64,000 bases of DNA, taken from contig NZ_ASVU01000001.1 of NCBI RefSeq assembly GCF_000407365.1, positions 1,211,501-1,275,500 of the forward strand. The letters run 5' to 3'. This document shows positions 7,588 through 16,876 of the stretch, in pieces. Each line of letters opens with the position of its first letter. Positions within the stretch are counted from its first letter, which is position 1. Under the pieces are notes generated by a model, which saw nothing but the letters and a program-made list of their open reading frames with translations, had not been told where the DNA came from and did not search any database. The translations under genes were made by a program, and so were the position numbers. This DNA is from Enterococcus asini ATCC 700915. Lineage in GTDB: Bacteria > Bacillota > Bacilli > Lactobacillales > Enterococcaceae.

Positions 7588-8493
7588 GTGGAAAAAATGC
7601 GCAGTTTTAATGAGGGCAAGAGCACCTGGGTTCAAGTGGATGAGCGGGATATGACGCGGATTGGGAATTTGCAGGAAAAGTACCACCTTTCCGATGAGAT
7701 GGTCCTGTATTCTTTGGATACTCACGAGCGGGCCCGGGTGGAGTACGATAGCGAAACTGCCGCGGTGTTGGTGATTTTCAATGTCCCTCAGCGGCAAAAA
7801 GTGGAAAATCACTACGAGACCAGTCCCATGGCGTTTATTTTAAAAGAGGGCCGGCTGTTTACTTTTACCAATGGGGACACGAACTATGTCAATGAAATGA
7901 TTGAAAGACTGCTTCATCATAATCCATCCCAGAGTCCGTACAGCTTGTTATTTCATACGCTGTTTTTGATCAGCAGTGCCTTTTATCCCTTGATTGAAGA
8001 GGTCAATAACGAACGCACTCGGTTGAATAAAAAGTTGCGGGAGAAGACGACGAATAAAAGCTTGATTGCCATGAGCGACTTGGATATTGGGCTGATTTAT
8101 TTGCTGACGGCTACGAAGCAAAATGCCGCCCTTTTGCAACAAATGGGCATTCAGCGCATGCATCGGATGTTAAACGATACGGAAAAAGAACAGCTGGAAG
8201 ACGCCTTGATCGAGGCCAATCAGGCCATGGAAATGACCCAGCTGGCATCACAAATCTTGGAACAGCTCTCAGGCACGTACAACAATCTGCTGAATAACAA
8301 TCTGAACGACACCATGAAATTTTTAACGGTGTGGTCGTTGATTTTAACGGTGCCCACCATCGTTACAGGCTTCTTTGGCATGAATGTGCCCCTGCCGTTT
8401 TCCGATTCGACCTTTGGCGCGGCGATTGCCATGCTGATCAGTTTGGTGTTGGCGATATGGATGCTCGTGGCCATGTGGCGGCGGATAAAATGA
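7588..8493 (+). CDS. CorA-family divalent cation transporter
   Basis: 301 residues. A long cytoplasmic alpha/beta and helical domain is followed by two C-terminal membrane helices. Between these comes the pore signature GMN in FFGMNVPLPF (about residue 269), the hallmark of CorA Mg2+/Co2+ (or efflux) channels. The C-terminal WRRIK is the positive cluster usual for the family. The GTG at 7588 is chosen because AAAGGAG lies 8 bases upstream, and the earlier in-frame TTG lacks a site. It is short for a CorA, closest to the compact YfjQ-like forms in lactic acid bacteria. Ion and direction are not determined. Confidence 0.9.
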   Translation: MEKMRSFNEGKSTWVQVDERDMTRIGNLQEKYHLSDEMVLYSLDTHERARVEYDSETAAVLVIFNVPQRQKVENHYETSPMAFILKEGRLFTFTNGDTNYVNEMIERLLHHNPSQSPYSLLFHTLFLISSAFYPLIEEVNNERTRLNKKLREKTTNKSLIAMSDLDIGLIYLLTATKQNAALLQQMGIQRMHRMLNDTEKEQLEDALIEANQAMEMTQLASQILEQLSGTYNNLLNNNLNDTMKFLTVWSLILTVPTIVTGFFGMNVPLPFSDSTFGAAIAMLISLVLAIWMLVAMWRRIK

Positions 8494-8525
8494 AATCGGG
8501 CGTGTAGTTTTAGAAGGTAACATAA

Positions 8526-8583
8526 AAAAATCAGACGGTTCTTCCTTGCACACGGTGGCAAGAAAGGCGGTCTGATTTTTTTG
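8526..8583. terminator. Bidirectional terminator
   Basis: The arms AAAAATCAGAC (8526-8536) and GTCTGATTTTT (8570-8580) enclose a smaller hairpin. It ends both the CorA-like gene (plus) and the pentapeptide gene (minus). Confidence 0.8.
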
Positions 8584-8588
8584 TTTTA

Positions 8589-9230
8589 TTATTCAATTAT
8601 CAACCCCAGATTAGCCGCAATCACTAATGCCTGAGCGGGATCGACTTTAAGTCCTCGGAGCTGGTCCGGGGAGAGGCCGATTTTTTCGAAGGGATTGCTG
8701 GTGAAATCCAGGCCTTTTAAAGAAGTGTGGAGCCAGTTGGTGCCTTGCAGGTCGTTTTCTTTTAACTGCAGATTTTTCCAAGTCAAATCGTAAAACTCGG
8801 CTTCTTTCAGGCGGCAGTTGGCAAAGCGGACATTCTTAAAATCGGCGTTGGCAAAAGTACCGTAGTCGAGCATGCAGTCTTCGAAAGTGACATCCCGCAG
8901 ATAGCTCTCGGCAAAATTAGTGCCGGTGAGTTTGCATTGGCGAAAGGTCACTTGATGAAGACTGGCGCCAAACAGCTCGCTATTGGACAGGTCACACTTT
9001 TCCCACAGGGTGTTGCTGGCCTCAAAGCGCTCCAAGCGATTGTGGAGCAAGGTGACTTTCTCCAAGTGACACTGGCGCAAAACCAGATTGCGACAGGTCA
9101 GGTAGCTCTGGTCGCTGTCTTGGAAGAACAAGTCTTGGTAAAAGGCCTCGTCGTCTAGAAATAAATCACCGGGTGTTAGTGCAACTAGCTGAGGGGGGAT
9201 GATGCGTGGGGGCTTTTTCATGGGTTTCAT
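8589..9230 (-). CDS. Pentapeptide-repeat protein
   Basis: 213 residues with repeated five-residue units of the A(D/N)LXX kind from about residue 60 to 180, for example CDLSNSELFGASLHQVTFRQ, TNFAESYLRDVTFEDC and ADFKNVRFANCRLKEAEFYD. These predict a right-handed quadrilateral beta-helix. Some relatives (Qnr, MfpA) mimic DNA and protect gyrase, but many have no known role and nothing here shows gyrase binding. ATG 9230 is preferred because AAAGGA lies about 9 bases upstream. Possible earlier starts lack a site. It is a single gene, convergent with the CorA-like gene. Confidence 0.88.
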   Translation of the reverse strand: MKPMKKPPRIIPPQLVALTPGDLFLDDEAFYQDLFFQDSDQSYLTCRNLVLRQCHLEKVTLLHNRLERFEASNTLWEKCDLSNSELFGASLHQVTFRQCKLTGTNFAESYLRDVTFEDCMLDYGTFANADFKNVRFANCRLKEAEFYDLTWKNLQLKENDLQGTNWLHTSLKGLDFTSNPFEKIGLSPDQLRGLKVDPAQALVIAANLGLIIE

Positions 9231-9413
9231 AGGGTATGTTCCTTTCCAGTGAAATTCGTGCTTCCAGTGTACCACGAAGGGCTAACGTGTGCCGGGAGTT
9301 TTGTGACAAGGAAGAACTACCCATGCCATGAGAAAAAACGAGACTGTTCTTTTCTGCGTAACTAGAAGTAGCAGGGGTTTTCTTAAGGAAGAGTCAGCTA
9401 GGAGGTTTTTTCG

Positions 9414-9884
9414 ATGATTGTGACGTTTAATCAAATCGCTTATTTCAAACCGGCTACCACCGCTCGCCGGCTGAAAGCCTATTATCATAGTGAAACCATG
9501 CGTCCGGAAGTCTTTTTGAATTACTTGCGGTTGATCAATCTCGTAGCCACACTTTGTCCTAATGTGGCTCAGTTGTCAGTGGACTTGTATCGAGAGGAAG
9601 TGCGGGAGTTGTTCTTTTTGCAGAAGGATAATCCAGCAATCATCAAGCATTTATGGCGGTTTCGGCGCTTTTTTACGGCGGCGGAATGCTGTGCTTTGCT
9701 TCAAAAAGTGGTGTTAGAGACCGGAGCAGCCGCCGGGAAAAACGAAAAAAGTGTCTTTCCGATTGTCCCAGGGGCGCAGTCTGCCCTGATTTTCGTTGAT
9801 TTTTATAGGATAGATGGTGAAAAACCGAAAATTTCCGCCCATTTTCCAGCAAAAGAGCCGTTGTTTTTCGGTCAATCTTCCTAG
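9414..9884 (+). CDS. Unknown protein, 156 aa
   Basis: I do not recognise this protein. It starts MIVTFNQIAYFKPATTARRL behind a textbook AGGAGG 8 bases upstream, so it is very likely translated. It looks helical and basic in the middle (KHLWRFRRFFTAAECCALLQ), with no signal peptide, no membrane helix and no familiar active-site motif. The C-terminal 40 residues are less ordered. It stands alone between the pentapeptide gene (divergent) and the leu leader. No terminator of the usual kind separates it from the leu promoter. Confidence 0.7.
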   Translation: MIVTFNQIAYFKPATTARRLKAYYHSETMRPEVFLNYLRLINLVATLCPNVAQLSVDLYREEVRELFFLQKDNPAIIKHLWRFRRFFTAAECCALLQKVVLETGAAAGKNEKSVFPIVPGAQSALIFVDFYRIDGEKPKISAHFPAKEPLFFGQSS

Positions 9885-9911
9885 AATATTCTGAAAATTA
9901 AGAAAAAACTG

Positions 9912-9940
9912 TTGACATCGAAGGGGCTTTTCGGTATTTT
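9912..9940 (+). promoter_or_regulatory. leu operon promoter
   Basis: TTGACA (9912-9917), a 17-base spacer, TATTTT (9935-9940). It lies 40 bases ahead of the leader peptide start, as expected for an attenuated operon. Confidence 0.8.
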
Positions 9941-9981
9941 TGTACTAACGAGAAACCGACAACGAAGAATAGGTGATGAAA

Positions 9982-10023
9982 ATGAGGGAAGTTACAGCGA
10001 TTTTCGGCTTATTATTATTATAA
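9982..10023 (+). CDS. leu leader peptide with four Leu codons
   Basis: A 13-residue peptide, MREVTAIFGLLLL, ending in four consecutive TTA leucine codons and TAA. An AGGTGA lies five bases upstream of the ATG (an in-frame ATG at 9976 would add MK). The position between promoter and attenuator and the run of regulatory codons are the classic design of ribosome-mediated attenuation: when charged leucyl-tRNA is scarce the ribosome stalls at the Leu run and downstream folding changes. A leader-peptide attenuator is known for the Lactococcus lactis leu-ilv operon. The assignment here rests on the sequence design alone. Confidence 0.88.
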   Translation: MREVTAIFGLLLL

Positions 10024-10027
10024 AAGT

Positions 10028-10103
10028 GGACTCTTTTGTATCATTAAAAGAAGAGTCCTATTCGCATTGCATAAAGGAAAGTCCTTTGTGGAATGCTTTT
10101 TTT
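10028..10103 (+). terminator. leu attenuator (pause hairpin and terminator)
   Basis: The first hairpin is GGACTCTT (10028-10035) with AAGAGTCC (10051-10058), just after the leader stop. The terminator hairpin is GCATTGCATAAAGGA (10064-10078) with TCCTTTGTGGAATGC (10082-10096), followed by seven T. The strand AAAGGAAAGTCC, shared with the terminator, could pair back with GGACTCTTTT of the first hairpin and act as an antiterminator. The exact alternative fold was not computed. Confidence 0.85.
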
Positions 10104-10158
10104 ATACTTTTTTAAGGGGAAATCAGGATTCGTCGGTTTTTAAAAGGGGGAGAAATTC

Positions 10159-11673
10159 ATGCGGAAGATCCAATTTTTTGATACGACTTTGCGGGACGGG
10201 GAGCAGACGCCGGGAGTCAATTTTAATACGAAGGAAAAGGTTCAAATTGCTTTACAACTGGAAAAATGGGGCATCGACACGATTGAGGCTGGTTTTCCCA
10301 TCGCTTCACAAGGGGACTTCGAAGCGGTTCAGGCCATTAGCCGGGCAGCGCAAAAGATGACGGTGGCGGGGTTAGCCCGTTGCCAGAAAAAAGACATCGA
10401 CCGGGCTTACGAGGCGTTGAAAGAGGCCAAACACCCACAGATTCACGTGTTTTTAGCTACGAGTCCCGTGCACATGGAGTACAAGCTGAAGATGACGGAA
10501 ACAGAAGTCTTGGCTTCGATTAAAGAGCACGTGGCCTATGCGAAAGAACGTTTTGAAAAAGTCCAGTTTTCCCCGGAAGACGCCACCCGCACGGAAAAAG
10601 CGTTCTTGTTAAAGGCGGTGCAGACCGCCATTGATGCGGGAGCGACGATTATCAATATCCCGGACACGGTGGGCTACACCAATCCGACCGAGTACGGCGC
10701 TTTGTTTGCTTATTTGATCGGCAATATCCAAGCCCAAGAGGAGATTATTTTTTCTTCCCATTGCCATGATGATTTGGGCATGGCCACGGCTAATGCACTG
10801 GCGGCCATTGAAAATGGGGCGAACCGGGTGGAAGGCACGGTAAATGGCATCGGGGAGCGGGCTGGGAATACGGCGCTAGAAGAAGTGGTGGTGGCGCTAC
10901 ATATCCGCAAAGACTATTACCAAGCGACTTCCGGCATTACTTTGGCTGAAACCAAGCACACTTCGGATATCGTGGCTCGCCTGTCCGGGGTGGCGGTGCC
11001 TCGGAACAAAGCGGTGATTGGGGCTAATGCGTTTGCCCATGAGTCCGGCATTCACCAAGATGGGGTGCTGAAAAATCCCGAAACCTATGAAATCATCACG
11101 CCGCAATTAGTCGGAGTCAAAAACAATGCCCTGCCTCTAGGTAAACTCTCCGGGCGCCATGCTTTTGTCACCAAACTGGGAGAGCTGGGGTATCAGTTGT
11201 CCGAGGAAGCCTTGAAGGCGGCCTTCAAGCGCTTTAAGGATTTGGCAGATAAGAAAAAGCAGATTACCGATCAGGATTTGATTGCTTTAGTAGCCGACGA
11301 GGTGCGGGGGGAAACCGACAGCGCCCACTTAACCGGCTTGCAGTTGCAGTATGTTTCGGCCGGGCGTCAAGGAGCCATCGTCAGCGTGGAACAAGAGGGG
11401 CAAACCCATGTGGCCTCGGCCGTGGGGGCCGGCTCGATTCAAGCGATTTACAATTCCATCGACCAGATTTTTGAACAACAGCCGATTTTAGTGAACTATG
11501 AAATCAACGCGCTAACCGCCGGAGAAGACGCCCAAGCAGAAGTGCTCGTCTTTCTGGAATGTCCGCAAACGGGCAAGCGCCTTAACGGCATCGGAGTGGA
11601 CTTCGACGTCTTGGAGGCCTCGGCCAAAGCCTACGTCCAAGCCAGCGCACTATTGAAAAAGGGGGCCAACTAG
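10159..11673 (+). CDS. leuA: 2-isopropylmalate synthase
   Basis: Condenses acetyl-CoA with 2-ketoisovalerate, the committed step of leucine synthesis. 504 residues, the usual bacterial length. N-terminal TIM barrel with the HMGL signature [14 protein letters not shown] (residues 9-22) and metal ligands in [16 protein letters not shown] (about 199-214). [12 protein letters not shown] follows, then the C-terminal LeuA dimer domain (from about 390) that binds leucine for feedback control. The start follows AAGGGGGAG. It is the first gene of leuABCD, behind the attenuator. No ilv genes are in the window, so the 2-ketoisovalerate must come from elsewhere or from valine breakdown. Confidence 0.97.
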   Translation: MRKIQFFDTTLRDGEQTPGVNFNTKEKVQIALQLEKWGIDTIEAGFPIASQGDFEAVQAISRAAQKMTVAGLARCQKKDIDRAYEALKEAKHPQIHVFLATSPVHMEYKLKMTETEVLASIKEHVAYAKERFEKVQFSPEDATRTEKAFLLKAVQTAIDAGATIINIPDTVGYTNPTEYGALFAYLIGNIQAQEEIIFSSHCHDDLGMATANALAAIENGANRVEGTVNGIGERAGNTALEEVVVALHIRKDYYQATSGITLAETKHTSDIVARLSGVAVPRNKAVIGANAFAHESGIHQDGVLKNPETYEIITPQLVGVKNNALPLGKLSGRHAFVTKLGELGYQLSEEALKAAFKRFKDLADKKKQITDQDLIALVADEVRGETDSAHLTGLQLQYVSAGRQGAIVSVEQEGQTHVASAVGAGSIQAIYNSIDQIFEQQPILVNYEINALTAGEDAQAEVLVFLECPQTGKRLNGIGVDFDVLEASAKAYVQASALLKKGAN

Positions 11674-11676
11674 ACA

Positions 11677-12723
11677 ATGAAGAAAAAAATCGTGATTTTA
11701 GCCGGTGACGGCATTGGACCAGAGATTATGGCGGCGGCTTTAGCCGTTTTAGAAGCGGCAGCTCCGGAAACTTTTGAGTTTATCGAAAAACCTTTTGGGG
11801 GTGCGGGAATTGAAGCTGCGGGAGTGGGCTTACCAGAAGATACCTTAGCCGCTTGTCAGGAAGCCGATGCCATTTTACTAGGGGCGATTGGGGGGCCGGC
11901 GGGATCACCTTGGGAGCAGGCCAGCCAAACCCCGGAACAAGGCTTGTTGGCTTTACGCAAAGAGCTAAATCTCTTTGCCAATATCCGGCCGATTGCGGTG
12001 CCGGATGCGCTCTTGCCGTTATCTCCGGTAAAAGAAGCCATCGTTCAAGGAACGGATTTTGTAGTGGTACGGGAGTTGACCAGTGGGATTTACTTTGGGG
12101 AACCCCGGGAGCTAGGGGTATCGGAAGCCTATGATACTTGTCGCTACACGGTAAAAGAAATTACGCGAATCGCCAAAATCGCTTTTGATATTGCCATGAC
12201 CCGGAAAAAACACGTGACCTCCGTGGACAAGGCCAATGTGCTAGCCACCAGTAAGCTGTGGCGCCAAACTGTGGAAACTGTGGCCCAAGATTATCCAGAA
12301 GTCACATTGACCCATCAGTTGGTGGACTCTTGTGCCATGCGAATCGTCCAACAGCCCACGGAATTTGACGTGATTCTCACGGAGAACTTATTTGGGGACA
12401 TCTTAAGCGATGAGGCTTCAGTTTTGCCGGGGACGCTAGGGGTTTTACCCAGTGCCAGTCATTCCGATTCCGGAGTTTCCTTATACGAACCGATTCACGG
12501 CTCGGCCCCGGATATCGCCGGACAAAACATTGCCAATCCAGCGTCCATGATTTTATCCGCGGTTTTGATGTTGCGGCAAAGTTTTAATTTACCTGATTTA
12601 GCGGATCAGATTGAAAGTGCGGTCTATCATGTGATGAATGAAGGCATCGTCACCGGGGACTTAGGCGGGAAGGCAACGACCAGTGAGTTTACCCAAGCGG
12701 TAATCGCGGCACTAGGCAAATAA
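11677..12723 (+). CDS. leuB: 3-isopropylmalate dehydrogenase
   Basis: NAD-dependent oxidative decarboxylation of 3-isopropylmalate. 348 residues with N-terminal [12 protein letters not shown], substrate-binding [15 protein letters not shown] (about 131-145), and the Mg/NAD region [16 protein letters not shown] with [19 protein letters not shown]. The ATG lies only three bases behind the leuA stop. The GGGGG within the leuA end (AAAGGGGGCC) probably serves as the ribosome site, so translation is likely coupled. All expected residues are present. It is the second gene of the operon. Confidence 0.97.
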   Translation: MKKKIVILAGDGIGPEIMAAALAVLEAAAPETFEFIEKPFGGAGIEAAGVGLPEDTLAACQEADAILLGAIGGPAGSPWEQASQTPEQGLLALRKELNLFANIRPIAVPDALLPLSPVKEAIVQGTDFVVVRELTSGIYFGEPRELGVSEAYDTCRYTVKEITRIAKIAFDIAMTRKKHVTSVDKANVLATSKLWRQTVETVAQDYPEVTLTHQLVDSCAMRIVQQPTEFDVILTENLFGDILSDEASVLPGTLGVLPSASHSDSGVSLYEPIHGSAPDIAGQNIANPASMILSAVLMLRQSFNLPDLADQIESAVYHVMNEGIVTGDLGGKATTSEFTQAVIAALGK

Positions 12724-12749
12724 GTTTCGGGCACAAGGGAGGAAATAAA

Positions 12750-14132
12750 ATGGGAAAAACACTTTTTGACAAAGTTTGGGAGCGCCATGTAATCAAAGGA
12801 GCAGAAGGGGAGGCCCAACTGCTGTACATCGATTTGATGCTGATCCACGAGGTGACGTCGCCCCAAGCCTTTGAAGGACTGCGAGAAGCTGGGCGCACCG
12901 TACGCTGTCCGGAGAAAATCTTCGGCACCATGGACCACAATGTACCCACGGTGGACATTCACAATATTACCGATCTGATTGCGAAAAAGCAGATTGATAC
13001 CTTGCGGGAGAATTGTGCCGAGTTTGGGGTGGAACTTTGTGACAATGGCTCGGAAGGCCAAGGCATCGTCCACATGGTGGGACCGGAAATGGGCCTGACC
13101 CAGCCCGGGAAGACCATCGTCTGTGGGGATTCCCACACGGCGACCCATGGAGCATTTGGAGCGTTGGCTTTTGGGATTGGCACCAGTGAAGTGGAGCACG
13201 TCTTTGCCACTCAGACGATTTGGCAGAAAAAGCCCAAACGCATGGGCATCGAGATTAACGGGAAATTGCAGCCAGGGGTCTATGCCAAAGATGTGATTTT
13301 GGCTTTGATTGCCAAGTACGGCACGGATTTTGGCGTGGGCTATGGGGTGGAATTTTTCGGGGAGACGATTTCTGCCATGAGCATGGACGAGCGCATGACC
13401 ATTTGCAACATGGCCATTGAAGGGGGCGCGAAGATGGGGATGATTGCCCCGGATCAAAAGACCTTCGACTATGTAGCGAACCGGCGCTTTGCTCCAAAAG
13501 ACTGGCAGGCGGCGGTGAGTGATTGGCAGACCCTGTACACCGATGAAGACGCGGAATTCGACCGTTTGTTGACTCTGGATGCCGGAAGTCTGGCACCGTT
13601 TGTCACCTGGGGCACCAATCCGGAAATGGGCGTCGCCGTCCACGAAGAATTTCCAGCAATTGCCGATCACAATGACGAGCTGGCTTATCAGTATATGGAT
13701 CTAGCTCCGGGGCAAAAGCCCACCGATATCCCCGTGGAGTATGTCTTTATCGGCTCTTGTACCAACGGGCGCCTGTCGGATTTAAAAGAAGCTGCCAAGA
13801 TTGTCCAAGGGCAAAAGATTAAAGACTCGGTGACGGGGATTGTGGTTCCCGGCTCCCGACCGGTGAAAAAAGCCGCGGAGGCACTAGGCTTGGACGAAAT
13901 CTTTAAAGCAGCAGGCTTTGAATGGCGGGAACCCGGTTGTTCCATGTGCCTGGGGATGAACCCGGACAAAGTGCCGGAATTTGTCCACTGCGCTTCCACC
14001 TCTAATCGGAACTTCGTGGGCCGCCAAGGGAAAAACTCCCGGACGCACTTGTGCTCCCCGGCTATGGCGGCTGCGGCTGCGCTTCATGGAACTTTTGTAG
14101 ACGTGCGGGAACTTGTAAAGGAGGGTGCTTAG
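12750..14132 (+). CDS. leuC: 3-isopropylmalate dehydratase, large subunit
   Basis: The aconitase-type subunit that holds the [4Fe-4S] cluster and isomerises 2- to 3-isopropylmalate together with LeuD. 460 residues, standard length. Cluster cysteines appear in [13 protein letters not shown] (about Cys336) and [12 protein letters not shown] (about Cys397 and Cys400). The [20 protein letters not shown] motif lies near residue 128. A good GGGAGG precedes the ATG. Its stop TAG is followed at once by the leuD ATG. A 347-codon open stretch on the opposite strand is only a by-product of codon use here. Confidence 0.97.
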   Translation: MGKTLFDKVWERHVIKGAEGEAQLLYIDLMLIHEVTSPQAFEGLREAGRTVRCPEKIFGTMDHNVPTVDIHNITDLIAKKQIDTLRENCAEFGVELCDNGSEGQGIVHMVGPEMGLTQPGKTIVCGDSHTATHGAFGALAFGIGTSEVEHVFATQTIWQKKPKRMGIEINGKLQPGVYAKDVILALIAKYGTDFGVGYGVEFFGETISAMSMDERMTICNMAIEGGAKMGMIAPDQKTFDYVANRRFAPKDWQAAVSDWQTLYTDEDAEFDRLLTLDAGSLAPFVTWGTNPEMGVAVHEEFPAIADHNDELAYQYMDLAPGQKPTDIPVEYVFIGSCTNGRLSDLKEAAKIVQGQKIKDSVTGIVVPGSRPVKKAAEALGLDEIFKAAGFEWREPGCSMCLGMNPDKVPEFVHCASTSNRNFVGRQGKNSRTHLCSPAMAAAAALHGTFVDVRELVKEGA

Positions 14133-14723
14133 ATGGAAGCATTTACGGTATATACAGGCAAGACCGTGCCTTTTATGAACGACAATGTGGATACGGATCA
14201 GATCATTCCGAAAAGCTACTTGAAACGGGTGGATAAAAAAGGCTTCGGGGAATTCTTATTCGACGATTGGCGTTATCTAGCAGATCGCACCGCCAATCCC
14301 GACTTTGTGCTAAACGAACCCCAATACAAAGAAGCGACGATTTTGATCTCTGGGGACAATTTTGGCTCTGGTTCTTCTCGGGAACACGCAGCCTGGGCCT
14401 TGATGGATTACGGCTTTAAAGCGGTCATCGCCGGCAGTTTCAGCGATATCTTCTATATGAATGCCACGAAAAATGGCCTCTTGCCGATTGCTTTGCCAAA
14501 AGACGCCCGGGATACGTTGGCGGCCTTGCCGGCAGAGGCAGTTATCGAGATTGATTTGCCCGCCCAAGCAGTGCGCGCTGGAGAGGCGGTTTGGCCTTTT
14601 GAAATCGACAGTACTTGGAAAGAAAAACTGGTCAAAGGCTTGGACGAGATCGGCATTACTTTACAAGACGCGGCCTTGATTGCGGACTATGAGGCGAAGC
14701 GGGTGCCGGCGTACTGGCGCTAA
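14133..14723 (+). CDS. leuD: 3-isopropylmalate dehydratase, small subunit
   Basis: Swivel-domain partner of LeuC. 196 residues with [14 protein letters not shown] (residues 13-26) and the substrate loop [18 protein letters not shown] (about 72-89), both typical. It starts in the base after the leuC stop, with AAAGGAGGG within the leuC end as ribosome site, so subunit production is coupled. It is the last gene of the operon and is followed by a strong terminator. Confidence 0.97.
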   Translation: MEAFTVYTGKTVPFMNDNVDTDQIIPKSYLKRVDKKGFGEFLFDDWRYLADRTANPDFVLNEPQYKEATILISGDNFGSGSSREHAAWALMDYGFKAVIAGSFSDIFYMNATKNGLLPIALPKDARDTLAALPAEAVIEIDLPAQAVRAGEAVWPFEIDSTWKEKLVKGLDEIGITLQDAALIADYEAKRVPAYWR

Positions 14724-14730
14724 CAAAAAG

Positions 14731-14763
14731 CGGCTGAATGAATAGGGATTCAGCCGTTTTTTT
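14731..14763 (+). terminator. Terminator of leuABCD
   Basis: CGGCTGAAT (14731-14739) and ATTCAGCCG (14748-14756) followed by seven T. It closes the leu operon 8 bases after leuD. Confidence 0.9.
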
Positions 14764-14807
14764 GCTATACTCATCAAAAAGAAAGCAAACCTGACAGGAG
14801 GATTTGG

Positions 14808-15338
14808 ATGATTGAGATACGATTGTTAACGGAGCAAGATGAACAGGCTTTGGCGCTTCCTAATGAGGCCTTTTCCTTATTTGGCCGCCTACAAGTCCGC
14901 TATGACGAGATGGGCTGGCAGGCAAAAGAGGAGCGCTTTGCTCCGGAAGACGTGAGCCAGCAGATCTTCCCTGAGGAACATTATGTGATGGCAGACATAC
15001 TGAAACAAGGCTTTGCAGTAGGGGCCTTTGATGGAGAAGCTTGCGTCGGCTTGGGGATTTTTACCGATGATTGGTTGAAATATATGTATCTGGCGGATTT
15101 AAAAGTCGCCGGTGCTTATCGAGGACAAGGCATTGCCGAGAAGCTGCTTCAATTTGCGTTAAAGGCCGCTCAAGAAAAAGGCTATGCCGGTCTGTGGACC
15201 ATTGGCCAAGACAACAACTTAGGAGCTTGTCGTTTTTATTTGAAGACAGGCTTTGTGATTGGCGGCCTGAATACTCGTAGCTACACCCATACCCAGCAAG
15301 AAGGCAAGGCAGATGTGTATTTTTATTGGGAAGGCTAA
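14808..15338 (+). CDS. GNAT acetyltransferase, streptothricin-acetyltransferase-like
   Basis: 176 residues. The acetyl-CoA loop is VAGAYRGQGIAEKLLQFAL (about residues 103-121). The preceding YLADLKVAG strand and following GLWTIGQDNNLGACRFYLKT are reminiscent of SatA-type streptothricin acetyltransferases, but this subgroup also contains enzymes of unknown substrate, so resistance should not be assumed. AGGAGG lies 7-8 bases upstream. An extended -10 (TGCTATACT, about 14764-14771) just after the leu terminator may drive it. Single gene with its own terminator. Confidence 0.82.
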   Translation: MIEIRLLTEQDEQALALPNEAFSLFGRLQVRYDEMGWQAKEERFAPEDVSQQIFPEEHYVMADILKQGFAVGAFDGEACVGLGIFTDDWLKYMYLADLKVAGAYRGQGIAEKLLQFALKAAQEKGYAGLWTIGQDNNLGACRFYLKTGFVIGGLNTRSYTHTQQEGKADVYFYWEG

Positions 15339-15362
15339 GCCGTAACTTTAGAATGAAACTTT

Positions 15363-15392
15363 GAAAAAGAGCCGGATTGCCGGCTCTTTTTC
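15363..15392. terminator. Terminator after GNAT gene
   Basis: A perfect 13-base stem, GAAAAAGAGCCGG / CCGGCTCTTTTTC, around ATTG. The A and T flanks make it usable in both directions. Confidence 0.88.
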
Positions 15393-15450
15393 CATAGCAA
15401 GTCCCAAGCCTACCTCCTAAATCAGCTACTGAAGTTTTCATGAAAAACCC

Positions 15451-15479
15451 TTGACATCATTTCCAAAATCCCGTATACT
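15451..15479 (+). promoter_or_regulatory. infC operon promoter
   Basis: TTGACA (15451-15456), 17 bases, TATACT (15474-15479): close to consensus, as expected for a translation operon. Confidence 0.85.
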
Positions 15480-15484
15480 GTAAA

Positions 15485-15611
15485 AGTTGAGAAATAAAGA
15501 AGGAGCACCCGCTTCTCGCCTGAGTGAAAAATTTTGCTGGGCTGATAGGTTTCAGACTACATAGGTGTAGTGTGAGTTTGGGTGCGAGTTCGAATGTGAA
15601 CTCGTTTTTTT
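15485..15611 (+). promoter_or_regulatory. L20-type leader with terminator
   Basis: The 5' leader of infC-rpmI-rplT. It holds GCACCCGCTTCTCGCC near its start and GGGTGCGAG near its end, which can pair, and finishes with the hairpin CGAGTTC/GAACTCG (15585-15604) and seven T. In Firmicutes this operon is known to be controlled by ribosomal protein L20 through such a leader, by premature termination. I infer the same here from position and layout. Confidence 0.75.
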
Positions 15612-15637
15612 GTTTCTCTGAATATACCTGGAGGTGA

Positions 15638-16162
15638 ATGACCATAGCAAAGGACATGATGGTAAACGACGGCATTCGAGCACGCGAGTTACGTTTGATC
15701 GATCAAAACGGTGAACAGTTAGGTGTGAAATCCAAAGCAGAAGCCTTGTCAATCGCAGAGCGTTCCAACTTGGACGTAGTATTAGTAGCACCAAACGCAA
15801 AACCCCCGGTTGCCCGGATCATGGATTATGGGAAGTACCGCTTCGAACAACAGAAGAAGGATCGGGAAGCCCGTAAGAAACAAAAAGTGATCAGCATTAA
15901 AGAAGTTCGCTTAAGCCCAACGATTGATGTAAATGATTTTAATACGAAGCTACGGAATGCACGTAAATTCCTTGAAAAAGGGGACAAGGTGAAAGCCTCA
16001 ATCCGTTTTAAAGGTCGTGCCATTACCCATAAAGAGATTGGTCAGAAAGTCTTGGATCGTCTAGCAGAAGAAACTAGTGATCTTGCGACAGTGGAACAAA
16101 AACCAAAAATGGACGGTCGTAGCATGTTTCTCGTATTGGCTCCTAAAGCCGATAATAAATAA
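15638..16162 (+). CDS. infC: Translation initiation factor IF-3
   Basis: Binds the 30S subunit, prevents premature 50S joining and proofreads the start codon. 174 residues with the N-domain [20 protein letters not shown], Lys-rich linker ([20 protein letters not shown]) and C-domain ([20 protein letters not shown]). Start choice is open. The ATG at 15638 lies two bases from GGAGGTG, which is too close. An in-frame ATA at 15644 is 9 bases from GGAGG and could be the real, rare start codon. infC genes often use such codons (AUU) for autoregulation. ATG at 15656 is a third option. It is first of infC-rpmI-rplT. Confidence 0.95.
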   Translation: MTIAKDMMVNDGIRARELRLIDQNGEQLGVKSKAEALSIAERSNLDVVLVAPNAKPPVARIMDYGKYRFEQQKKDREARKKQKVISIKEVRLSPTIDVNDFNTKLRNARKFLEKGDKVKASIRFKGRAITHKEIGQKVLDRLAEETSDLATVEQKPKMDGRSMFLVLAPKADNK

Positions 16163-16255
16163 ACTGTCCCACGTACGATTTTTATTTGAGAATGCCAGCG
16201 CTGTTCAGTGATCTGTGCAGAATGCATATGCAATGAAATGTAGGAGGAATTAGTC

Positions 16256-16456
16256 ATGCCAAAACAAAAAACACACCGCGGATTAGCAAAACGTGTAAAA
16301 CGCACTGGCGGCGGAGGATTGAAACGTCACAGCGCCTTCACAAGCCACCGTTTCCACGGCAAAACCAAAAAACAACGTCGTCAATTGCGTAAAGCAAGCA
16401 TGGTGTCAGCTGGCGATTACAAACGTATTCGTCAACAATTGTCACAAATGCGTTAA
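16256..16456 (+). CDS. rpmI: 50S ribosomal protein L35
   Basis: 66 residues, very basic, beginning [20 protein letters not shown] with the L35 signature [20 protein letters not shown]. It has a strong AGGAGG eight bases upstream. It is the middle gene of infC-rpmI-rplT, in the conserved order, and binds 23S rRNA in the large subunit. Confidence 0.98.
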   Translation: MPKQKTHRGLAKRVKRTGGGGLKRHSAFTSHRFHGKTKKQRRQLRKASMVSAGDYKRIRQQLSQMR

Positions 16457-16510
16457 GACAACCTTTCAAAGCAACAATACAATTTGATTTAAATCTAGGA
16501 GGAATTCAAC

Positions 16511-16870
16511 ATGGCACGTGTTAAAGGTGGAACCGTAACTCGTCAACGTCGTAAAAAAGTGCTTAAGTTAGCGAAAGGCTACTACGGCTCAAAACATACA
16601 TTATTCAAAACAGCTAAAGAACAAGTAATGAAATCTTACAGCTACGCATACCGGGATCGTCGTCAAAAGAAACGCGACTTCCGTAAATTGTGGATCGCTC
16701 GGATCAACGCAGCAGCTCGTATGAACGGCTTGAGCTACTCTAAAATGATGCACGGCTTGAAAGTCGCTGAAATCGACATCAACCGCAAAATGTTGGCTGA
16801 TCTTGCTGTCAACGACGCAGCAGCTTTCACTGCTCTAGCTGACCAAGCAAAAGACGCTTTGAACAAATAA
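16511..16870 (+). CDS. rplT: 50S ribosomal protein L20
   Basis: 119 residues with the L20 features [20 protein letters not shown] near the N-terminus, [20 protein letters not shown] and [13 protein letters not shown]. It assembles early on 23S rRNA and in Firmicutes also binds its own operon leader. AGGAGG lies seven bases ahead of the ATG. It is the last gene, followed by a strong terminator. Confidence 0.98.
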   Translation: MARVKGGTVTRQRRKKVLKLAKGYYGSKHTLFKTAKEQVMKSYSYAYRDRRQKKRDFRKLWIARINAAARMNGLSYSKMMHGLKVAEIDINRKMLADLAVNDAAAFTALADQAKDALNK

Positions 16871-16876
16871 GCAAAG

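Noticed and set aside
8589-9230. Qnr-type quinolone resistance protein
   Set aside because: Pentapeptide repeats are clear, but Qnr-specific loops cannot be recognised and chromosomal pentapeptide proteins often have other or no known roles.
9885-10158. T-box as the control element of leuABCD
   Set aside because: No AGTAGG or GGTGGNACC sequence is present. A leader peptide and attenuator are.
9912-10360. Overlapping open frames of 67 and 97 codons across the leu leader and leuA start
   Set aside because: They run through the attenuator hairpins and into leuA in the wrong frame. The 13-aa leader with four Leu codons explains the region better.
12627-13670. 347-codon open frame antisense to leuB-leuC
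   Set aside because: The plus-strand leuB and leuC are complete with all motifs. The antisense product has no family features or ribosome site. GC-rich codon choice explains it.
14808-15338. Streptothricin resistance gene
   Set aside because: Only a general similarity to SatA-type acetyltransferases. GNAT substrate cannot be assigned, so no resistance is claimed.
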